Assembly (NCBI RefSeq): GCF_900156375.1
Contig: NZ_FTNK01000017.1
Location: forward strand, 62,001-126,000
DNA: 64,000 bases
Origin: Paenibacillus macquariensis
GTDB lineage: Bacteria; Bacillota; Bacilli; Paenibacillales; Paenibacillaceae
Direction of reading: 5' to 3'
Shown here: positions 53,606 through 61,126 of the stretch, in pieces
Layout of the letters: the number at the start of each line of letters is the position of its first letter
Numbering within the stretch: the stretch's first letter is position 1
Made by a program: the position numbers and the translations under genes
The notes under the pieces: generated by a model
The model's database searches: none
Told to the model about the DNA's origin: nothing
What the model saw: the letters and a program-made list of their open reading frames with translations, nothing else

Positions 53606-54188
53606 AATCTTCTTCCGTCTTGCGTTGTTCATACCGAGCCACTTTCTTTCGGTTCCCACATATCTTCATGGAGCACCATTTACGTCTTCCGCTCTCATCC
53701 ATAAATAAAAGTACGCATTCTGGATTGGAGCATCGCTTTAACGTATATAGCTTATTCTCACTAATTAAGGTTAAAATATCTAGTGCGATCAACGATTTCA
53801 GAGTATTCTCAATCTTGCCCACAGGAACAGCAATGAGCAGTTGATCCCGTAACTTATAAGTGTATGGAGCTTCTTCGATATATTGTTCTAACAACGCGAT
53901 AAATGAATCCGTGATACGTTGTCCGTCCGCAATTGCTTCAAATTGCTCTCTCAGAGTGCCCCGAAGGTCACGTAAAGATAGCAACACTTGTCTTATTTCA
54001 ACTTTCGTCTTAGCGATCAATTCTTCGTTCCAAGCAAGACTGCTCTCTTGCATACAGCTTAGCCAGTCCAGCAGGTCTCCTTCAGTACTCAATAAATCAT
54101 GACGTTGCCCACGGCGAATGAGTTCAGTATTCACCAAATCAAGTGAAGGATGTCCTGAAATAAGGGGGAACTTGATTGATTCATTCAT
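53604..54188 (-). CDS. CGNR zinc-finger (ABATE-type) regulator
   Basis: Product of 194 residues. The N-terminal ABATE-type domain has S-G-H-P-S-L-D-L-V-N-T. The C-terminal zinc finger reads C-S-N-P-E-C-V-L-L-F-M-D, then R-K-W-C-S-M-K-I-C-G-N-R, which gives the CGNR motif and four Cys ligands. The family is predicted to bind DNA and regulate stress genes. It ends 124 bp before the HPP gene on the same strand, with a terminator between them. It is a candidate for binding the inverted repeat at 53526. Confidence 0.9.
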   Translation of the reverse strand: MNESIKFPLISGHPSLDLVNTELIRRGQRHDLLSTEGDLLDWLSCMQESSLAWNEELIAKTKVEIRQVLLSLRDLRGTLREQFEAIADGQRITDSFIALLEQYIEEAPYTYKLRDQLLIAVPVGKIENTLKSLIALDILTLISENKLYTLKRCSNPECVLLFMDESGRRKWCSMKICGNRKKVARYEQRKTEED

Positions 54189-54282
54189 TTCAGCGTATCT
54201 CCTATACTTCCTACTATAATAATCATATTATAACTCATTTCATGTACCTTGTTTCAAAATCCCCCCCCTATCCGTCCACGAT

Positions 54283-54317
54283 ACAAAGACCCTAGCACAA
54301 CTGCTAGGGTCTTTGTT
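54283..54317. terminator. terminator of SGNH/stalk gene
   Basis: CAAAGACCCTAGCA/TGCTAGGGTCTTTG forms a perfect stem with a 4-base loop 50 bp after the stop at 54367. It can work in both directions. Confidence 0.9.
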
Positions 54318-54366
54318 GCATACCTCTACATTCCATCTGCTAACCTCTAACGATCGAGATCACGTT

Positions 54367-55890
54367 CTATTGTAAAGAAGATAACGTCATTCGAATAATC
54401 CGATCACTTGGTTGCTCTAATGTCGCCTCGAAACCGAATAGTGCTCCCACCGATGCTAAAGGAATCATCGTTGTACCATCGATTAACCTGGGTGCATACG
54501 TAATATCCTTCGATCCGCTTGTCGTCTTAGCTTCTGTCTTTCCAACGTATATCACAACATCCTGATTACCACGTTTGAACGTCATCGACTTCGCGGCCTG
54601 ATCCCACACCATCTCCGCACCCAATGCAGCTGTCGCTTCTTTCACAGGTACGAAGATATCTTTGTCATCATCCGTTGCGCTTAGGGACGTGAATGTAAGA
54701 GGTTTTGTTTGGCTGCCCTCTTTTAAAGAAACTTCCGCATTAACAACGACGTACTTACTAGTCACCATAACCATCTGAAGCTGTTTCTCCATTTGGATCT
54801 TAAATTGCTCAACGTTATCTTGTGTCATCTTATATTTAGAATCTTCTCGACCAATCGCTTGAGCAATCCAGCTATTTACATCTTGGTTATGATGCGATAA
54901 ATCTTTGTATAAATCGAGATTATACGTCCACTCAGACTCTTCTTGGAAGTCATACACATGGACATTAGGCAATTTATCGAATTGCTGGAACATCCACTCT
55001 TTCATTTCAAGTTGATTGAGGTACCGTTTGTTATTGGTGTCCTGCCATACTTTCTGTCTTAGAACACTGTATGGAGGATAGTAGAAATCAAATTCAACAT
55101 CAGGATATTTCTCAACAAGCGCTAAAATATGTTCATTAAACGCCTCTTTGATCGTCTCAATCGGTTCCTCATTTAAACCAAAGTACGCCTCGCCAGCACG
55201 TGATGATTTATACACATCTGCAACCTTCTTCGCACCAAAGGTGACTTCTCTATTCCAGTTATATAAGTATTCCAATTGTCTTGGTTGTAACCCTCGTAAC
55301 GGTCTTAATACAGCTTCCTTAAATAGATCTTGATAAATGGAGTAGTTGAACCAATATTTATAATCATTCCACCATTTATCGTCATAAAGATACGTTGGGT
55401 TGTCTATTTCTTCTTTACTCCCCATTTTGAGAGAGAAATAATCAAGACCCCATAATACCTTCTTCACTTTACCTGTCTTGAGCGCAATGCTCGCAATCGC
55501 ATTGTGTTCATCAGCTGTTGACCCACGAACGGACAACTTCAGTGTTTTACCACCTAAAGCTTCATCCACCTCTGAAGGAAGGAAGTTCTCCGTCATCGAG
55601 GTTCCGATAATAATCGTGTCATAGTCATAGTTCTTAGCCAATCCCGGATTCTGGTAACGTTGTTCATTCGAATAGATTGCTGGGTAAAAAGATTTATGGT
55701 AGAACTGCAGTGGGTCAAGAACTACAGTAAGTAAGGCAACTAAAGATGCCATAATGATGGCTGAAACAGCAAACTGGATAAGTACTTTCCTACTCTGTTT
55801 GGCAGTGACGCGCTTACGCTGGTCTTTACGGGATCGTCCATCCTGATTCTTTGCAGATTCCGGCGCCGGTACTGGTGTTATATGTTGCAC
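54367..55890 (-). CDS. membrane-anchored SGNH/AlgX-like protein fused to a stalk domain
   Basis: Product of 507 residues. A basic tail precedes one membrane helix (about 37-58). An SGNH-like domain follows with block I G-T-S-M-T-E-N-F (Ser nucleophile) near 96. Its Asp/His pair lies in D-L-S-H-H-N-Q-D near 325. From about 390 a C-terminal stalk module (copper amine oxidase N-terminal-like) has F-V-P-V-K-E-A-T-A-A-L-G-A and M-I-P-L-A-S-V-G-A-L-F-G. It probably transfers acetyl groups to an exported polysaccharide with the MBOAT protein encoded 20 bp upstream. The fusion to a stalk domain is less usual. The GTG start lies 9 nt after AAGGGAG. Confidence 0.8.
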   Translation of the reverse strand: MQHITPVPAPESAKNQDGRSRKDQRKRVTAKQSRKVLIQFAVSAIIMASLVALLTVVLDPLQFYHKSFYPAIYSNEQRYQNPGLAKNYDYDTIIIGTSMTENFLPSEVDEALGGKTLKLSVRGSTADEHNAIASIALKTGKVKKVLWGLDYFSLKMGSKEEIDNPTYLYDDKWWNDYKYWFNYSIYQDLFKEAVLRPLRGLQPRQLEYLYNWNREVTFGAKKVADVYKSSRAGEAYFGLNEEPIETIKEAFNEHILALVEKYPDVEFDFYYPPYSVLRQKVWQDTNNKRYLNQLEMKEWMFQQFDKLPNVHVYDFQEESEWTYNLDLYKDLSHHNQDVNSWIAQAIGREDSKYKMTQDNVEQFKIQMEKQLQMVMVTSKYVVVNAEVSLKEGSQTKPLTFTSLSATDDDKDIFVPVKEATAALGAEMVWDQAAKSMTFKRGNQDVVIYVGKTEAKTTSGSKDITYAPRLIDGTTMIPLASVGALFGFEATLEQPSDRIIRMTLSSLQ

Positions 55891-55910
55891 AACGTGTTTC
55901 TCCCTTCCAG

Positions 55911-57356
55911 CTAGAAATTAAAGTACAGGAATTCTGTAATTCGGTTGAAATAAAGTAACGAAATAACGAAGAGAACAGCCATAAATACAGCTTTCTTCCA
56001 AGTTGGTCGGAACGCTTCGACACGCTCAGACGAATTTGATGCAAACAATACGATAGGCAAGAAAATAAGAATAAATAGTCCCGCTGGAGCAAGCGTCTTA
56101 AGTGAGCTCATATCAAGTCCATTGAGTCCTACCATCCCTTTTAATAGACGTAACGCTTGAGTCACACTATCTGCACGGAAGAACACCCATGCTATATTTA
56201 TAAATATGAACGTTATGAGCCATGCGAACCATTTGGGAAGAGGTTTACCTACCTTCATCCACATGCGATGAACCGCTTGTCCCGCTCCGTGCAAGAACTC
56301 CCACATTAAGAACGTCCAGCCTGCACCATGCCAGAATCCACCTATAATGAACGTGATGATTACATTTCGCATAGCAATTAGTTCACCGCGCCGGCTTCCG
56401 CCTAGTGGGAAATAGATGTAATCACGTAGGAACCGACTAAGCGTCATATGCCAACGGCGCCAGAAGTCTTGAATACTTAATGCCTTATACGGCGAGTTAA
56501 AATTCTGTGGTAATACAATGTTGAATAAGAGCGCAGCCCCGATCGCCATATCTGTATATCCACTAAAGTCAAAGTACAATTGTAATGTATACGACAACGT
56601 TGCAACCCAAGTATCTACAAATTGATGAGCCGAGGAGAAACCGTCATTTGCAAATTCGGCGAACGTGTCCGCAATAACGACTTTTTTGAACAATCCTATA
56701 CAAAAAATGTAGATCCCCTTAGAGGCATTATTCCAGTTCCAATGCTTATTACGCAGTCTATCGAATTGAGGCATCATCTCACTGTGATGAAGAATAGGTC
56801 CAGCAATAAGATGCGGATAGAACGTAACGAACAAGATATAGCTCATGAGATTATACTCGCGAGTCTTACCACGGTAAGCATCAACTAAGTAAGCAATCTG
56901 TGTAAATGTAAAGAAGCTAATACCTAAAGGTAATATAAGTTTCAGTAATGGGAATGTATGCCCGGTTATTTCCGTTAAGTTGATCAAGAAGAAATCAGTA
57001 TACTTATAATATCCCAGTAAAAGAATGTTCCCAACAAGTCCTATGATAAGTAGTGCTTTAGGTGAATGTAATAACCCTTTTCGCTTAGACCGTTGGTCCT
57101 TCTGTTCTTCGTCTATGGCTACATTATGATCACCGTGCACTGCTACTTGAAGTAGCCGCCCAACGATATAGTTAAATGCAATCGATCCAAGAATCAAAGG
57201 AAGATAACTAATGTTCCACCAACTGTAAAAGAACAACGAGGCAAGTACTAATGATAACTTCGCAGCAGTAACATACCGAAGACGGTTAAGTAAGAAGTAT
57301 ATTCCTACCGAAATCGGCCAGAATGCAAAAATAAAAACATACGTATTGAACAGCAA
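55911..57356 (-). CDS. MBOAT-family O-acyltransferase (AlgI-like)
   Basis: Product of about 482 residues with 10 or more helices. It has L-G-I-S-F-F-T-F-T-Q-I-A-Y-L-V-D, F-Y-P-H-L-I-A-G-P-I, Q-L-Y-F-D-F-S-G-Y-T-D-M-A-I-G, F-W-R-R-W-H-M-T-L-S, and the catalytic His in G-G-F-W-H-G-A-G-W. This is the AlgI/DltB type that passes acyl groups through the membrane to a surface glycan. TTG at 57356 is chosen because GGGAG lies 8 nt before it and the protein then begins M-L-F-N-T-Y-V-F-I-F, as in relatives. It is coupled to the SGNH gene. Confidence 0.92.
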   Translation of the reverse strand: MLFNTYVFIFAFWPISVGIYFLLNRLRYVTAAKLSLVLASLFFYSWWNISYLPLILGSIAFNYIVGRLLQVAVHGDHNVAIDEEQKDQRSKRKGLLHSPKALLIIGLVGNILLLGYYKYTDFFLINLTEITGHTFPLLKLILPLGISFFTFTQIAYLVDAYRGKTREYNLMSYILFVTFYPHLIAGPILHHSEMMPQFDRLRNKHWNWNNASKGIYIFCIGLFKKVVIADTFAEFANDGFSSAHQFVDTWVATLSYTLQLYFDFSGYTDMAIGAALLFNIVLPQNFNSPYKALSIQDFWRRWHMTLSRFLRDYIYFPLGGSRRGELIAMRNVIITFIIGGFWHGAGWTFLMWEFLHGAGQAVHRMWMKVGKPLPKWFAWLITFIFINIAWVFFRADSVTQALRLLKGMVGLNGLDMSSLKTLAPAGLFILIFLPIVLFASNSSERVEAFRPTWKKAVFMAVLFVISLLYFNRITEFLYFNF

Positions 57357-57673
57357 CCCTTTCACTCCCACTCCATTTATGTCTATCACCGAACGTACGA
57401 ATAACCACAATATTACAAGGTAAATTATACTATCTCTAATAATCCCCTGTTGTAAAAAAATAGTCAATGAAAAAATGTATTTTTTTGCCGAATTGTAATA
57501 TAAGAAACGCAATCACAGTAGGGATTTATTCATTTTACATATCCACAAATAGGAATATATCCACCTTGATCTCATTGATATCACCAGCGGTTGTTCTACT
57601 TGTTCTCAATCATTATACTTTTTGTTCCTGAAATGAAACTAAAACACCACTGAGAATACGCTGAATGCTAGAG

Positions 57674-57702
57674 TTGACTCCTTACAGATCATGATGTATA
57701 TT
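57674..57702 (+). promoter_or_regulatory. promoter of leader and secreted helical protein
   Basis: TTGACT (57674-57679) and TATATT (57697-57702) are 17 bp apart. Transcription would start near 57708. The rest of the 57357-57820 gap shows no gene. Confidence 0.6.
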
Positions 57703-57744
57703 AATGGAAATATTAACAGTCATTCACTTGAGTTAAATGCAGGA

Positions 57745-57793
57745 AGCACCTGTAAGACAAGGCTTTTTACGCCTTTCTTACAGGTGCTTTTTT
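57745..57793 (+). terminator. terminator inside the leader of gene 57821
   Basis: AGCACCTGTAAG...CTTACAGGTGCT is followed by T6. It stands 15 bp before the AGGAGG of the next gene and about 40 bp after the predicted transcript start. Most transcripts would thus end as a short RNA of about 85 nt unless antitermination occurs. Confidence 0.85.
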
Positions 57794-57820
57794 GTGTCCA
57801 ATTATTTAGGAGGTTATATG

Positions 57821-58648
57821 ATGATTATAATGAAGAGATTGTCTACGTTATTCCTCAGTCTTATGCTCACCCTTATGCTCGTGACTCTGTTTCCCATCTC
57901 CGTATTAGCTGCATCTTTTGAATTATCCGCCTCAGCGAGAACTTCTTTTGATAAGATGGTTGCTTCAGCCAATTCCGCTTCAGCAAGCTTGATGAATAAT
58001 CAATATGCCAATATTCTAAAGCTACAACAACAAGATCAAGATTGGGATAAGAAAATCAAAGACCTCCATTATTCGAACGAGGAAACACTAATCGTTGTAA
58101 AGAAAAAAATACAACTTGTTGATTCAGGCAAACTCACGACTTTGCAAACACAGCTTACTCAAGCAAGAGAACGTTACAAACCGCTGTTCAGTATGTACGA
58201 GTCACTCAATCAACAGAAGGCGATAGCCAAGAAGCTCAATCATAAAGAAATTTACAATCTTCTACTATCGCAGTCAGAGAGTATGAAGATCGCCGTTCAA
58301 CTTGCGCGTACAGATATTCGAAATAAAGAGAGCTCATATACGACAGCGAAGAGCAAGATCGCTGCAACAAAGAAAATACTTCGTGCCACCCTTGATGATA
58401 TCGCTCCACTTAAAGTGCAGATAAAGGTCGCCAAGAATGCAGCCAGTACAACTCAGAAAAAGTTTACTACCGAGACATCAACCTTCAAACAAGCCATCAA
58501 GAATGGCAATATATCCACCACCTCGAGGTCATTAGATACATTAGTTACACACGCTCAGAAGGTAATTGAACATAAACAAAAAACGTACCTATTGGAACAA
58601 AAAATTAGTGAAATTGAACGTAAAGTCCAATTGCAACTTCCTTCATGA
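57821..58648 (+). CDS. secreted coiled-coil protein of unknown function
   Basis: Product of about 275 residues. A signal peptide (M-I-I-M-K-R-L-S-T-L-F-L-S-L-M-L... ending V-L-A-A) is followed by an almost wholly helical mature part. It is rich in Lys, Gln, Ser and Thr, with heptad-like runs such as L-T-T-L-Q-T-Q-L-T-Q-A-R. No domain is recognised. AGGAGG lies 7 nt before the ATG at 57821; a second ATG three bases earlier is possible. The strong terminator ahead of it points to control by attenuation or to low expression. The neighbouring two-component pair may sense envelope state, but no link is shown. Confidence 0.7.
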   Translation: MIIMKRLSTLFLSLMLTLMLVTLFPISVLAASFELSASARTSFDKMVASANSASASLMNNQYANILKLQQQDQDWDKKIKDLHYSNEETLIVVKKKIQLVDSGKLTTLQTQLTQARERYKPLFSMYESLNQQKAIAKKLNHKEIYNLLLSQSESMKIAVQLARTDIRNKESSYTTAKSKIAATKKILRATLDDIAPLKVQIKVAKNAASTTQKKFTTETSTFKQAIKNGNISTTSRSLDTLVTHAQKVIEHKQKTYLLEQKISEIERKVQLQLPS

Positions 58649-58784
58649 CACGTTTACCCTATTCAACTTCTTTCTCCTGAAGTTCATATCTTTCACTTCA
58701 CTTAGGTTATATTGTGGGACATGCTATGATTAAGCTGTAACTCAGTAGACCCTCAGTAAAAATTCAGCATAGAGGTGCATAGTG

Positions 58785-59507
58785 ATGAAGAGAAAGACAT
58801 TGCCTAGGGATGGTGACAAGATGAATACAGTTAAGGGAATACGAATCATGCTGGTTGATGATGAACCTCATATATTACAGTTCTTAGATATTGGATTAAC
58901 GAATGAAGGGTTTGAAGTTAGAACAGCACCTGATGGGATGAGCGCCGTGACTTTAGCTCAAGAATTCCAACCACATGTTGTCATTCTTGATGTGATGATG
59001 CCCGGGGTTGATGGCTTTGAAGCCTGCCGAATGATTAAGAAGCTTGGATTTAATGTAGCTATTATTATGTTAACGGCTAAAGACGAAATAGATGATCGGG
59101 TCAAGGGATTAACACTCGGAGCGGACGATTACATGGTTAAGCCATTCAGCTTCGATGAACTCTTGGCACGAATTCAAGCGCGATTGCGCAATCAATTTCC
59201 GAGTCTACTTGGGGAAGTTGTTCATGGCCCTTTCCAGATCGACGATCTAAGAAAAGAAATATCGTATCAACAGAAAGTGCTAGAACTATCACCTACGGAA
59301 TATGAACTTCTAAAGTTCATGGTTCTGAATCATGGCATTGTGCTTAGTAAGAGTAAAATTCTAGACAAAGTGTGGAGCTATGATTTTGGAGGAGAAGAGA
59401 ATATTGTTGAAGTCTATATTCGCTCCATTCGTGAGAAACTAAACGATAAGGAACACCGGCTTATTCGTACCCTTAGAGGTGCGGGATACCGGATTGATCT
59501 GCCATGA
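58785..59507 (+). CDS. OmpR-family response regulator
   Basis: Product of about 240 residues. The receiver domain has L-V-D-D-E-P near 25, phospho-acceptor Asp in V-V-I-L-D-V-M-M-P-G near 62, and K-P-F-S near 112. A winged-helix DNA-binding domain ends R-G-A-G-Y-R-I. ATG at 58785 is 7 nt after GAGGTG; GTG at 58782 and ATG at 58821 are alternatives. It overlaps the kinase gene by ATGA, so the two are coupled. No operator was recognised in its upstream region. Confidence 0.93.
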   Translation: MKRKTLPRDGDKMNTVKGIRIMLVDDEPHILQFLDIGLTNEGFEVRTAPDGMSAVTLAQEFQPHVVILDVMMPGVDGFEACRMIKKLGFNVAIIMLTAKDEIDDRVKGLTLGADDYMVKPFSFDELLARIQARLRNQFPSLLGEVVHGPFQIDDLRKEISYQQKVLELSPTEYELLKFMVLNHGIVLSKSKILDKVWSYDFGGEENIVEVYIRSIREKLNDKEHRLIRTLRGAGYRIDLP

Positions 59508-60997
59508 CAAAGAACTGGATTACTCGAATTAAGCATCTATTCGTTCCACGTTCACTAAGGTTTCAGCTCCTAACCCGCTCCTTATTGATTATGGCAGTTC
59601 TTCTACTCTTGGTCGGCTTGCTACAGTACGTTGTCATGAAAGATTTCCTCTACCGTAAACAAGCCGAGACCATGGAAGCACAAATGCAATCTATGCCAAG
59701 AGATTGGTTTATGAGGAAGAGCCTTGACGAATCCCGCAACAAGCCTTTAACTCGTCCAGGAGGTAATGCCTTCCTATTCATACCAGGCTCTTCATTAGCT
59801 TGGATTGATTCTAATGGTATCTCTATCGACATAAACGAAAGTAGTGGCAACGTCTCTCCTACACTTTCAACGGAAGAATATAAACAAATACTAGAGAAAT
59901 CTAATCTTCATAAAAAAATATCCTATCAAATTATTCAGGACACCAATGGTAATGAACAATTGGTTGTATTCAGACCGCTAGAAGCACCGAATCGCTCGGA
60001 TAGCATTGTTCAAATGGGTACTAAAACAGCTCCATTACAAGATCAGGTTATGCAGCAGTTACTCATTTTCTTTAGTTTATCGGCCATTGCATTAATAGGT
60101 GGAGCCGCCCTTTATTTACCCCTACTTCTTCGCACTTTGCTTCCTTTATCTAATATGGTGAAATCCGTTGAACAAACAGATGTCGGTAATTTGGCGGAAC
60201 GGTTTCCAGTGTCTCATGGCCAGGAGGAAATTGACCGCTTGTCCGTGTCATTTAATGGCATGCTCGAACGACTTGAAATTTCATTCGAATCTGAAAAGGA
60301 AGCAAGAGAACAAATGCGACGTTTCATTGCTGACGCTTCTCATGAGCTGAGAACACCTCTGACCTCTATACATGGTTTTCTAGAAGTACTTCTTCGTGGG
60401 GCCGCCGCTAATCCGGAACAGCTCACAAGTGCCTTGAAGAGCATGTATGGAGAATCTAAACGAGTGAATAAATTAGTAGAGGATCTATTGCTACTAGCCA
60501 AGATGGATCGTTCCCCTCAACTTCAATTAACGGAGGTCAATTTAGGTGAACTAATCCGTGAAATGAGACCTCAACTCGTCATTCTTGCAGGAGAGCGTAC
60601 CATTAATCTGGATCTAAATTATGCTATTAAAGGAACCTACGATCCAGATAAAATGAAGCAAGTGATCTTGAATTTATTCCAAAACGCCGTCCAGCATACG
60701 GACCCTAAGGACGGGGTAATCACAATCACCCTTCATACAACTGGAAATCGTGCTGAACTGGCCATACGAGATAATGGTGTAGGTATCCATGAAGAGCATC
60801 TTCTTCATGTATTCGAACGGTTCTATCGTAGCGATTCATCCCGAACCCGTAAATATGGAGGGGCTGGTCTTGGGTTATCCATTACTAAATCCATTGTGGA
60901 AGCTCATGGCGGAAGCATCCATATTGAAAGCCAACACGGTACAGGCACTGTCTTTATTGTCGAGATTCCGATCTCGACTCGGCGTTCCATTATTTAA
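59504..60997 (+). CDS. HAMP-containing sensor histidine kinase
   Basis: Product of 497 residues. The first helix is at about 22-45, followed by an outside domain of about 130 residues. The second helix lies near 185-207, then a HAMP domain. The H-box is A-D-A-S-H-E-L-R-T-P-L near 280. The N-box L-F-Q-N-A-V-Q-H and the G-boxes D-N-G-V-G-I and G-G-A-G-L-G-L-S-I complete the ATPase domain. It is the partner of the regulator just before it. The signal is unknown. A perfect terminator follows. Confidence 0.93.
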   Translation: MTKNWITRIKHLFVPRSLRFQLLTRSLLIMAVLLLLVGLLQYVVMKDFLYRKQAETMEAQMQSMPRDWFMRKSLDESRNKPLTRPGGNAFLFIPGSSLAWIDSNGISIDINESSGNVSPTLSTEEYKQILEKSNLHKKISYQIIQDTNGNEQLVVFRPLEAPNRSDSIVQMGTKTAPLQDQVMQQLLIFFSLSAIALIGGAALYLPLLLRTLLPLSNMVKSVEQTDVGNLAERFPVSHGQEEIDRLSVSFNGMLERLEISFESEKEAREQMRRFIADASHELRTPLTSIHGFLEVLLRGAAANPEQLTSALKSMYGESKRVNKLVEDLLLLAKMDRSPQLQLTEVNLGELIREMRPQLVILAGERTINLDLNYAIKGTYDPDKMKQVILNLFQNAVQHTDPKDGVITITLHTTGNRAELAIRDNGVGIHEEHLLHVFERFYRSDSSRTRKYGGAGLGLSITKSIVEAHGGSIHIESQHGTGTVFIVEIPISTRRSII

Positions 60998-61026
60998 GAA
61001 CTGAATCATTCTAGGAACAATCAACA

Positions 61027-61065
61027 AAAACCAAGCCATGGGAATTAATCCCCATGGCTTGGTTT
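61027..61065. terminator. bidirectional terminator
   Basis: AAACCAAGCCATGGG/CCCATGGCTTGGTTT is a near-perfect 16-bp stem between the convergent kinase and repeat-protein genes. Confidence 0.92.
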
Positions 61066-61126
61066 CACTTTATTCTAGTACCATTTAAGCTTCAAAAACT
61101 CTTTCCAAATCCTAAACGATTTCTAG

